Origin: Zoogloea sp.
GTDB taxonomy: Bacteria > Pseudomonadota > Gammaproteobacteria > Burkholderiales > Rhodocyclaceae
Reading direction: 5' to 3'
Assembly (NCBI RefSeq): GCF_023150065.1
Contig: NZ_JAKLLN010000001.1
Coordinates: 502,545-566,544, forward strand
Length of the DNA stretch: 64,000 nt
Each line of letters starts with the position of its first letter. Within the stretch, counting starts at the first letter, position 1. Positions 57,221 to 64,000 of this stretch are shown here, in pieces. The notes under the pieces are model-generated. The model saw only the letters and a program-made list of their open reading frames with translations. It made no database searches and had not been told where the DNA came from. The translations under genes were made by a program, and so were the position numbers.

Positions 57221-57447
57221 ACGTTCACGTCTTGATTGCCTGCATTTGCCGCTTGCGGCATTGGTCGTCGCTGCTGGTGGGCGCACATCGTGCCGTGCCA
57301 GGTATTTCCGCCCTCTATATCGGGGCAGGCTGGTGGAGCGATTGGAGCCCTGCCACCTGTGTGGCTAAACTGTACGCATCGTCAATAGCCCTGCAGGACA
57401 TGCCCTGGTCCGGGTGTTCGAGCCAGGCGCGGCCCTTGCCAGCGTTC

Positions 57448-59439
57448 ATGAAGCCAACCGTTCCTTTTTCGACCGCTCACCCGGCTTTTCTCCGCTGGCA
57501 GCAAGCTTGCGCGTCCGCTCGCCATGCCGACTGCCTGCTCCTCGCAGAGGAGATTGCCGGGCAGTGGGGAAATGATGGACTGGCGCTCCAGTTGCTGGGG
57601 GTTTCCCAGATGCTGATGGGGCATTTTCTGAAGGCCGTGCCAATACTCGAGCGGGCCTGCGCGCTGCGGAAGAACGATCCGCTGGTCTGGGATAACTACG
57701 GTGCCGCCTTGCAGCATGCGGGTCAGCGGGGCGGTGCGGCTCGCGCATTCCGACGCAGCCTGCAACTGGATCCGCGAGCGGCAGGGGTCTGGTGCAATGC
57801 GGCGACCAACGCGGTCCAGGATGGACAGCCGGAGGAGGGGCTGCGCCTGGCGGCACGGGCGCTGTCTCTGGATCCACGTCTGCCGCTCGCGCATGTGGCG
57901 CTGGGCACGGCACACGATGCAGCCGGACATCCGGCGGATGCGGAGGTGGCCTACCGCGCCGCCCTGGCTATTGATCCCGCCTGCGTGCCGGCGTTGACCA
58001 ATCTGGGGCGCGTCTTGCAGGAGCGGGGCGACAATCGGGCTGCCTGCACGGTCCTCGAAAAGGCGGTCGCCTTGTCGCCGGGGTCGGTGGAGGGGAACGC
58101 CAATCTTGCTCTGGTTTGCAGCATGATGGGTGAGCTGGGGCGTTCGGCTGAGGCCTATCAGCGGGTGCTCGACAGCAAGCCCGATGCTTTTTTTGCGTGG
58201 AGTGGGCTGCTGTATTGCCATGCCCACGATGAGGCGCAGTCGCCGGAGGCCCTGTTCGCCGCCCACCGGGCGTTCGGCGAGGCGCTCGAAGCAAGCAGCT
58301 TGGTGGCGGCCGGTCATGAAAACGTGCGCGACCCCGAACGCCGCCTGCGCATCGGGTTCGTTTCTGCGGATCTGTGTGAGCACCCGGTTGCGCGTCTGAT
58401 CGAGCCGATCTGGCGCACGCTCGACCGCGGAGCCTTTGCCATCCACGCTTACTTCAATCGTCGTGGGGCTGATGAGGTCAGTGTTCGCCTGCGTGGGTAT
58501 TGCGATGTGTGGCGAGAGGTTGCCGGGATGAGTGATGCCGCCTTGAGCGCGTGCATCCGCTCGGATGCGGTGGATATCCTGGTCGACCTGTCCGGACACA
58601 CGGCGGGGAATCGCCTTCCCGTTTTTGCCATGAAGCCGGCGCCGGTTCAGGTGGCGTGGATCGGCTATCCCGGAACGACAGGCCTGCGCGCTGTCGATTA
58701 CCGGCTGGTTGATCCGGTGGTTGCACCGCCGGGGCGACTCGATGCCGGCTTTACCGAGCATCTGGCCTATTTGCCTGCCATGTCGGTGCTGGAGCGGCCG
58801 GATGACTTGCCGCCCGTGGCGCCGGCGCCCTTTCTGGCACGGGGCGCCATCACTTTTGGCAGTTTCAACCGTATGAACAAGATTGGCGATGGCTGCCTCC
58901 GCATGTGGGCCCGCCTGCTGGATGAGGTACCCGGGGCGCGCCTGCTGGTCGGGGGTGTTTCCGATGGCGACGGGGAGCGGATCGAGGCGCGATGCGTGGC
59001 CTGTGGCCTGGATCCGGCCCGGGTCGAGCTGCGGCCGCGGGTGCCGTTGGCGGCCTATCTCGAGCAGCATGCGGAGGTCGACATCCTGCTCGATACCTTT
59101 CCGTTCTCGAGTGGTACGACCGCCAATTACGGGCTGTGGATGGGGGTTCCGACGATCACCCTGGCCGGGAACTCCCTTCAGCAGCGCCAGTGTGCCAGCC
59201 GCCTGCACCGGGCTGGTCTGGCGGATTTCGTGGCGGAAACGGAGGCGGAGTATCTCCGGATTGCCGTGCGCCGGGCTGGCGATGCTGCGGCACTGGCTGC
59301 GCTGCGCCCGACGATCCGGGCGCGCATGCAGGCCGACATGGATGTGCTTCCGGTGGAGATGTCTGCTGCGCTGGGAACGCGTCTGCGCCAGATGTGGGAG
59401 CGCTGGTGTGCGGGCGAGCCGCCCTCCGTCCTGCGTTGA
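57448..59439 (+). CDS. TPR repeat O-GlcNAc transferase-like glycosyltransferase (SPINDLY/OGT family)
   Basis: A 663-aa protein: N-terminal tetratricopeptide repeats (about 10-270; AYQRVLDSKPDAFFAWSGLL, AYRAALAIDPACVPALTNLG) and a C-terminal GT41 catalytic region (about 300-655) with RLRIGFVSADLCEHPVA, VDILVDLSGHTAGNRLPVFAMKPAPVQV (split), AITFGSFNRMNKI and DTFPFSSGTTANYGLWMGVP. GT41 enzymes move GlcNAc or similar sugars onto protein Ser/Thr; bacterial ones often modify surface or flagellar proteins. The ATG at 57448 is chosen as the last start before the repeats; the ATG at 57400 is possible. Confidence 0.88.
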   Translation: MKPTVPFSTAHPAFLRWQQACASARHADCLLLAEEIAGQWGNDGLALQLLGVSQMLMGHFLKAVPILERACALRKNDPLVWDNYGAALQHAGQRGGAARAFRRSLQLDPRAAGVWCNAATNAVQDGQPEEGLRLAARALSLDPRLPLAHVALGTAHDAAGHPADAEVAYRAALAIDPACVPALTNLGRVLQERGDNRAACTVLEKAVALSPGSVEGNANLALVCSMMGELGRSAEAYQRVLDSKPDAFFAWSGLLYCHAHDEAQSPEALFAAHRAFGEALEASSLVAAGHENVRDPERRLRIGFVSADLCEHPVARLIEPIWRTLDRGAFAIHAYFNRRGADEVSVRLRGYCDVWREVAGMSDAALSACIRSDAVDILVDLSGHTAGNRLPVFAMKPAPVQVAWIGYPGTTGLRAVDYRLVDPVVAPPGRLDAGFTEHLAYLPAMSVLERPDDLPPVAPAPFLARGAITFGSFNRMNKIGDGCLRMWARLLDEVPGARLLVGGVSDGDGERIEARCVACGLDPARVELRPRVPLAAYLEQHAEVDILLDTFPFSSGTTANYGLWMGVPTITLAGNSLQQRQCASRLHRAGLADFVAETEAEYLRIAVRRAGDAAALAALRPTIRARMQADMDVLPVEMSAALGTRLRQMWERWCAGEPPSVLR

Positions 59440-59456
59440 GTTGTACCCCTCTGGGT

Positions 59457-60311
59457 TTATCCGGCCGCACGCAGTCCGAGCCGCTGCCGTAGCCTGGCGG
59501 GGCTTTCCAGCGGTCGTTCCAACTCGGCGGCGAGACGCAGCATGCGCTTGATCAAACCGACGTTGCTGGCGGCCTCGCTGCGGCCGCTGTCCATCCACAG
59601 ATTGTCCTCAAGGCCGATCCGGACCCCATCGGTAAGCAGCAGGCCCAGCGTATTGGCTGTGAGCTGGCTGCGGCCGATACCGGCAAGGGCTGTCACGCTG
59701 CCATCCGGCAGATTGGCGAGCAGCGCACCGAGGCTGAGCGGGTCGGCCTGGGCTCCGGCGATGTTGCCGAGCAGCAGGTTGACGTAGGGTGCGCGGGGAA
59801 TGAGCCCTTCCCGCGAGAGCACCCGGCCGAAGTTCGCCATGCCCAGGTCGAACACTTCCAGCTCGGGCAGGATGCCGCGCGCCTGCATGTGTGCGGCGAG
59901 CTGTCGGATGGTGTCCGGCGCATTGATGCTGGCGGACTGAACGAAATTCAGGGAGCTCAGGGTGAGGCTGGCCATGTCCGGCTTTGCGTCGCCGTCGAGA
60001 TCGAGGACCCGTGCCCGCGACGCAAAGGACGCATCCTTGCGGCCACTGGTCGTGACGCACAGGATGGCTTCACGGCCGCCAGGCAGGGCGCGGATCGATT
60101 CGATCAGGCGAGCGTAGGCTTCAGGGTCACCGGTCTGCACGCCTTCCGGGTCGCGGGCGTGGAGGTGCACCATCTGCACACCGAGTTCCAGGCAGCGGGC
60201 AACGTCATCGACGATCTCCGCGTGGCTGAGCGGGACATGCGGGTTCATCGCGCGGGTCGGGATGACGCCGGTGCAGGCCAGGTTGAGGATCAGGGGATCA
60301 CCGCTGCGCAT
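59457..60311 (-). CDS. BKACE-family beta-keto acid cleavage enzyme (DUF849)
   Basis: A 284-aa TIM-barrel protein of the beta-keto acid cleavage enzyme family, whose founding member Kce splits 3-keto-5-aminohexanoate with acetyl-CoA in lysine fermentation. Family features seen are the zinc motif MVHLHARDPEG (two histidines), the NPHVPLSHAEIVDD N-terminus, ELEVFDLGMANF, VNLLLGNIAG and the C-terminal GLEDNLWM. The substrate is unknown, as members act on many beta-keto acids. One base separates it from the upstream acyltransferase gene, so they are one operon. Confidence 0.85.
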   Translation of the reverse strand: MRSGDPLILNLACTGVIPTRAMNPHVPLSHAEIVDDVARCLELGVQMVHLHARDPEGVQTGDPEAYARLIESIRALPGGREAILCVTTSGRKDASFASRARVLDLDGDAKPDMASLTLSSLNFVQSASINAPDTIRQLAAHMQARGILPELEVFDLGMANFGRVLSREGLIPRAPYVNLLLGNIAGAQADPLSLGALLANLPDGSVTALAGIGRSQLTANTLGLLLTDGVRIGLEDNLWMDSGRSEAASNVGLIKRMLRLAAELERPLESPARLRQRLGLRAAG

Positions 60312-60312
60312 G

Positions 60313-60981
60313 TCAGCCTCCGGTCACATCGAGGGCGCTGCGGCCCGCTTTTTTGGCCGGATTGCCCACGTAAACACCGTCGGCCTCGGTGTCGCTGACG
60401 ACGACCGCGCCGGCACCGATGAAGCTGCGTTCGGCAATGGCAAGGCCGTCGCGCAGGACGGCCCCGACACCGATGAAGGATTGCGCACCGATGGAGACAT
60501 TGCCGCCCAGCGTTACGCCCGCCGCCACGAAGGCGTGGTCGCCGACGACGCAGTGGTGCGAGATATGGGCCGCACTGCGGATGATCGCGTTGTCGCCGAT
60601 CCGGGCAAAGGGCTGGATGATCGCGTGTTCGTAGATCAGGGTGTTCTCGCCCACTTGAAGATCCGGCCAGACGCTCGCGCGGCTCGAAACGTAGCTTGCG
60701 AACCGGTAGCCGCGTGCCTTGCCCTCGAGGTAGCGGTCACGCCGGATGCTGTTGATGGCGTGATAGCCCAGGGGGATGATCAGATGTGCAGCCTCGGGGG
60801 GATGGCTTGCCTCGAGGTCCTCGAACGGCAGGACGGGCAGCCCCTCGTGCGTGTCTGCGTTCAGGAATCGTTGATCGACGGTGAAGGCAACGACTTGGTA
60901 AGGGCTGTCATGGGTAAGGCAATACCATGCCAGGCTGGCGAACGTGTTGTTGCCGAAGACGACGAGTGGAATGCGGCTCAT
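60313..60981 (-). CDS. NeuD/PglD-like sugar O/N-acyltransferase
   Basis: A 222-aa protein: N-terminal Rossmann-like domain (about 1-95; IPLVVFGNNTFASLAWYCL) and a left-handed beta helix of hexapeptide repeats (about 100-205; IYEHAIIQPFARIGDNAIIRSAAHISHHCVVGDH in part, with the acetyl-transfer histidines). This plan fits NeuD/PglD enzymes that acetylate nucleotide-activated amino sugars or sialic acids, but the glycine-rich GxGxxA motif is altered to VFGNNTF. Coupled to the BKACE gene. Confidence 0.82.
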   Translation of the reverse strand: MSRIPLVVFGNNTFASLAWYCLTHDSPYQVVAFTVDQRFLNADTHEGLPVLPFEDLEASHPPEAAHLIIPLGYHAINSIRRDRYLEGKARGYRFASYVSSRASVWPDLQVGENTLIYEHAIIQPFARIGDNAIIRSAAHISHHCVVGDHAFVAAGVTLGGNVSIGAQSFIGVGAVLRDGLAIAERSFIGAGAVVVSDTEADGVYVGNPAKKAGRSALDVTGG

Positions 60982-61029
60982 TGAGGCACGCTCCAGGTGA
61001 GTGCCACCAGAATTCTCGAAGTCCAGAGT

Positions 61030-61041
61030 ACAACATGTTGT
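61030..61041. promoter_or_regulatory. Palindrome upstream of the acyltransferase gene
   Basis: ACAACATGTTGT is a perfect 12-bp palindrome 49 bases before the leftward start at 60981. It is a possible operator; no matching regulator was identified. Confidence 0.35.
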
Positions 61042-61182
61042 TTCGCCCGAGGGAAGAGCCCGCAGCCATCATGGGGGCGGGCCCTTGGAGGTTGGCCCTG
61101 CTGAACGGCTTGTGGGTGGTGCCCTCGTTTCCCCCTCAGGAAGCGCCTGCCGCTGCCGGCGGTTTCCTTCGGGGGCTGTGGC

Positions 61183-61329
61183 TCAGAGGATCTGGCCGGC
61201 GAAGACTTCCTTGAAATAGGCTTCGAAGTCGAGCAGCCCGGCCGTGCGGGTGGCAAGGGCCTTGCGTTCGTCGGCGACGCGCTCGTTCAGCGGAGTCGTG
61301 ATGAGTCTGCGGAGGTAGTCGAGGTTCAT
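61183..61329 (-). CDS. 48-aa hypothetical protein
   Basis: A short gene coding for MNLDYLRRLI...EVFAGQIL, 48 residues, soluble and charged, predicted mostly helical. The start at 61329 has an excellent ribosome site (AAGGAG, 6-7 bases before the ATG). It is divergent from the broken LysR gene, with an intergenic region containing inverted repeats, so it may be or have been a target of that regulator. Family not recognised. Confidence 0.6.
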   Translation of the reverse strand: MNLDYLRRLITTPLNERVADERKALATRTAGLLDFEAYFKEVFAGQIL

Positions 61330-61362
61330 CTTGTTCTCCTTGTGTCATGGCAGAAAGGGCGC

Positions 61363-61405
61363 GGTCCGGTTTCCGGCAGAGGGGAGGGTTGTCAGAGACC
61401 GGACC
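61363..61405. repeat. Inverted repeat GGTCCGGT / ACCGGACC
   Basis: Perfect 8-bp arms (61363-61370 and 61398-61405) with a 27-nt spacer, in the leader of the 48-aa gene or in the divergent promoter. Confidence 0.4.
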
Positions 61406-61439
61406 TTGCTGTGCGCCTGAGCTAAATGTAGGTTTTGTG

Positions 61440-61453
61440 TTGCATTGCAGCAA
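61440..61453. promoter_or_regulatory. Candidate LysR-type site TTGC-N6-GCAA
   Basis: TTGC (61440-61443) and GCAA (61450-61453) form a dyad about 50 bases before the LysR start, where autoregulatory LysR boxes usually lie. Confidence 0.35.
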
Positions 61454-61501
61454 ACCACGTTTTCTGATGCTACGATTAAGTTTTACTTGATCGAAAACGT
61501 C

Positions 61502-62433
61502 ATGGGCTATCGATTGCCGCCGCTGCCTGCCCTGCGTGCCTTTGAGGCGGCGGCACGCCATCTGAGCTTCAAGCGGGCGGCGGAGGAGTTGTTCGTCACC
61601 CCGGCTGCGGTGAGCCTGCAGATCAAGGCGTTGGAGGCTTATGTCGGCGCGCCGCTGTTTCGCCGTCTGCCTCGGGTGCTCGAGCTGTCGGAACACGGGA
61701 GGGGCTGGATTGCCTGGCTGCCGCGGTCGAGCTTGTGCGGGATCGGCCTGAGGGGCTATTGACCATCCATGCGCCGCCGTCCTTCGCCCAACGCTGGCTG
61801 GTGCCGCGCCTGTCCCGTTTCAACAGCCTGCACCCCGACGTGGAGCTGCGCCTGGCCAGCGATGTGTGCAACATCGACGGCCTGGGACGCAGTGCGGAGG
61901 GCTTGCTGACGGATCCACGGGAAGCGGGCAGTGCCGTGGCGGTGCGCTTCGGGCTTGGCGACTATCCGGGCCTCTGTCGTGATGTCTTGCTGGCCCCCGC
62001 CTATGTGCTGGTGTGCAGCCCGGCGTTGCTGGCTCGAACGGGGCCATTGGCCACGCCAACAGACTGGGGGCGACAGGTTTTCATCCATGACGAGTCGATC
62101 CCCGACGAGGCGATGCGGCCGAGCTGGGCGGAGTGGTTCCGTCTGGCAGGCGTGGCGAACGTGGACGCCAGCCGCGGCCCGCGTTTCTCAAGTGCGGTGC
62201 TGGTGCTGGAGGCGGCCATGGGGGGACAGGGTCTGGCCCTTGCCTTGTGGCCGCTGGTTGAGGCGGATGTCCGGTCGGGGCGCCTGGTGATGCCGGTCGC
62301 CACGATGCTGCCATCCCGCTATGTGTACAGCCTGGTGGTGCCGGAGGCACTGGCCGGGCGCACGCTGGTAAGAGACTTCCGTGCGTGGCTGCTGGCGGAG
62401 GCCGAGGTGCCTGCAGCGCTCACGACGCCATGA
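61502..62433 (+). pseudogene. LysR-family regulator (GcvA-like), frame-broken
   Basis: The N-terminal frame from ATG 61502 gives a typical GcvA-type helix-turn-helix (LPPLPALRAFEAAARHLSFK, TPAAVSLQIKALE) up to about 61700, then runs to a stop at 61762. The substrate-binding domain continues in another frame to 62433 (GLDCLAAAVELVRDRPEGLLTIHAPPS, RWLVPRLSRFNSLHPDVELRL). The readable join is around LELSEHGR | GLDCLAAAVEL, where homologues have roughly 7-8 more residues. The frame change requires loss of 3n+1 bases. Either a real inactivating deletion or a sequencing/assembly error. Translation of the second part alone from GTG 61735 would lack the DNA-binding domain. Confidence 0.8.
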
Positions 62434-62533
62434 GGGGCTGCGTGCCGAAGGCGGGGCCTGCCCCTTTGTTCGATACCGTGGGGTCTTCGTGCGTCTGCCT
62501 TGATCCAGCCCCTGCTGTGCGCAAAAGGTCGGG

Positions 62534-62542
62534 TGATATAAT
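62534..62542 (+). promoter_or_regulatory. Extended -10 promoter of hemA
   Basis: TGATATAAT (TG-N-TATAAT) lies 38 bases before the hemA ATG; no strong -35. Confidence 0.65.
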
Positions 62543-62580
62543 CGCCGGCTGAAAAATTCCGCCCCTGCCTGGCGCCACCC

Positions 62581-63834
62581 ATGCAGCTGTTTGCCCTAGG
62601 ACTGAACCACCACACCGCGCCGCTTGCCATCCGTGAGCAGGTGGCGTTTCGCCCTGAGCGGCTGGTCCAGGCGCTGGCGGATTTTGTCCAGGCCAAGCCG
62701 GTCAAGGAAGCGGCCATCCTGTCCACCTGCAACCGCACCGAGCTGTACTTTGCCACCCAGCAGCCCCGTCATGCGGCCGACTGGTTTGCGGAGTATCACC
62801 GGGTGGCCCTGCAGGACTTGTCGCCCTACTTGTATACGTTGCCCCAGCGGGACGCTGTGCGCCACGTTTTCCGGGTGGCCAGCGGGCTCGATTCCATGGT
62901 GATCGGTGAGCCCCAGATCCTCGGCCAGATGAAGGACGCCGTGCGTCAGGCGGAAGAGGCCGGCACCCTCGGCGCCACCATGCACAAGCTCTTTCAGCGC
63001 ACCTTCTCGGTGGCCAAGGAGGTGCGCTCCACCACGGCGATCGGCGCCAACATCGTGTCCATGGCGGCGGCGGCGGTGCATCTTTCCGAGCGGATTTTCG
63101 AGCGGGTCAGCGACCAGCGAGTGCTCTTCGTGGGCGCTGGCGAGATGATCGAGCTGTGTGCCGCCCACTTCGGTGGCGAAAAGCCCCGCCGCATCACCAT
63201 TGCCAACCGTACGCTGGCCCGGGCCGAGGCTGTGGCCCAGCGCTTCGGCGGTGATGTGCTGCGCCTGGACCAGGTGGGCGAAGCCCTGCCGGGTTACGAC
63301 ATCGTTGTCTCCTGCACGGGCAGCCCGCTGCCGGTGATCGGCCTGGGCGTGGTGGAGCGGGCGCTCAAGGCACGCCGCCGCCGCCCCATGGTGATGGTGG
63401 ATCTGGCCGTGCCGCGGGATATCGAGCCCGAAGTGGCCGAGCTTGACGATGTGTTCCTGTACACCGTCGATGACCTGGCCCAGGTGGTTGATTCGGGTCT
63501 TGAATCGCGTCAGGCGGCGGTGGTCGAGGCGGAAGGCATCATTGATGAGCGGGTCGATGGCTTCCTGCACTGGCTTGATAGCCGCGATACCGTTCCGACT
63601 ATCCGGGCCTTGCGCGAGCATGCCGACCAGCTGCGCCAGGCCGAGCTCGAACGGGCTGTGCGCATGCTCGCCCGGGGCGACGATGCCCACAAGGTTCTGG
63701 AGTCCCTCAGCCAGGGGCTCACCAACAAGCTGATGCATGCCCCCACCCGCTTCCTGAGCGACGCGGAAGGCGACCACCGTGGCGATTGCGCCCAGCTGGT
63801 CCGGCGTCTCTTCAATCTCTCCAAGGACCACTAG
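62581..63834 (+). CDS. hemA: Glutamyl-tRNA reductase
   Basis: First committed enzyme of C5-pathway tetrapyrrole synthesis: reduces glutamyl-tRNA to glutamate-1-semialdehyde with NADPH. The 417-aa protein has [18 protein letters not shown], the catalytic cysteine in STCNRTELY (about residue 50), [12 protein letters not shown], the NADPH site [17 protein letters not shown] and the C-terminal dimerisation helix. prfA follows 48 bases later, the classical hemA-prfA arrangement. Confidence 0.97.
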   Translation: MQLFALGLNHHTAPLAIREQVAFRPERLVQALADFVQAKPVKEAAILSTCNRTELYFATQQPRHAADWFAEYHRVALQDLSPYLYTLPQRDAVRHVFRVASGLDSMVIGEPQILGQMKDAVRQAEEAGTLGATMHKLFQRTFSVAKEVRSTTAIGANIVSMAAAAVHLSERIFERVSDQRVLFVGAGEMIELCAAHFGGEKPRRITIANRTLARAEAVAQRFGGDVLRLDQVGEALPGYDIVVSCTGSPLPVIGLGVVERALKARRRRPMVMVDLAVPRDIEPEVAELDDVFLYTVDDLAQVVDSGLESRQAAVVEAEGIIDERVDGFLHWLDSRDTVPTIRALREHADQLRQAELERAVRMLARGDDAHKVLESLSQGLTNKLMHAPTRFLSDAEGDHRGDCAQLVRRLFNLSKDH

Positions 63835-63882
63835 CCCGTCGGGCCAGCGTCCTCATGCCTGCGGCCGCAGGCCGGTATCCCC

Positions 63883-64000
63883 ATGAAACAGCGAATCCGC
63901 GACAAGCTGGACAATCTTGCCGACCGTCTCCAGGAGCTCGACCGCCTGCTGGCCACCAGCGAGGCCGCCAGCGACATGGACAACTATCGCAAGCTGACCC
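63883..64000 (+). CDS. prfA: Peptide chain release factor 1 (5' part, truncated by window)
   Basis: Only the first 39 codons are in the window ([20 protein letters not shown], then [10 protein letters not shown]), a helical N-terminal domain typical of RF1, which recognises UAA and UAG stop codons. The hemA-prfA order supports the call. Confidence 0.9.
   Translation, partial: MKQRIRDKLDNLADRLQELDRLLATSEAASDMDNYRKLT

Overview
This is a contiguous 64 kb piece of a high-GC chromosome. Gene content and order point to a betaproteobacterium, most likely of the Rhodocyclales (Azospira, Dechloromonas, Zoogloea or Thauera-like). The evidence is the rnpB-mraZ junction, a full division and cell-wall (dcw) cluster ending in ftsZ-lpxC, the coaE-zapD-yacG-Nudix/ThiE-DUF815 group, a DciA-like gene facing secA, a PEP-CTERM protein, and an acs / yjcH-actP block next to a TctDE-type two-component system. 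The lineage is inferred from gene content only. I saw no insertion sequences, prophage or CRISPR arrays; almost everything is housekeeping chromosome.

Layout. 1-9.3 kb: the C-terminal part of NtrC, birA-coaX, a SPOR protein, coaE-zapD-yacG (+), then a leftward group (34-aa membrane protein, DUF815 ATPase, Nudix-ThiE fusion), mltA and a degenerate EAL protein. 9.3-13.4 kb: leftward dsbC, a UbiH-family hydroxylase and two cell-envelope proteins, then a small rightward protein and RNase P RNA. 13.7-31.9 kb: the dcw operon mraZ-rsmH-ftsL-ftsI-murE-murF-mraY-murD-ftsW-murG-murC-ddlB-ftsQ-ftsA-ftsZ, a strong terminator, then lpxC. Its promoter carries four MraZ-type repeats. 31.9-41.9 kb: dciA, secA, an HDOD-GAF protein, a PEP-CTERM protein behind a good sigma-54 promoter candidate, two FtsX-like permeases without an ATPase, and argJ. 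41.9-49.7 kb: a six-gene leftward MSHA/type II-like secretion cluster in which every gene overlaps the next. 50-57 kb: acs, yjcH-actP and a TctDE-like pair. 57-64 kb: tRNA-Phe, a TPR/O-GlcNAc transferase, a BKACE enzyme with a NeuD-like acyltransferase, a 48-aa gene, a frame-broken LysR gene, hemA and the start of prfA.

Most notable observation. The same direct repeat, GTAAG-N6-GTAAG (11-bp period), lies upstream of acs (49821), upstream of yjcH-actP (52242) and, inverted, just upstream of the response-regulator gene (54823). At acs and yjcH a -10-like hexamer follows the repeat at exactly the same distance (10 nt). OmpR/PhoB-family regulators typically bind 11-bp-period direct repeats, so this looks like an acetate-uptake and activation regulon run by the neighbouring TctDE-like system.

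Other items worth a second look: interleaved inverted repeats at 12425-12473, an orphan MSHA-like machine with no pilin whose ATPase has lost the c-di-GMP-contacting arginines, a degenerate EAL protein, and a LysR gene with an apparent 3n+1 deletion.
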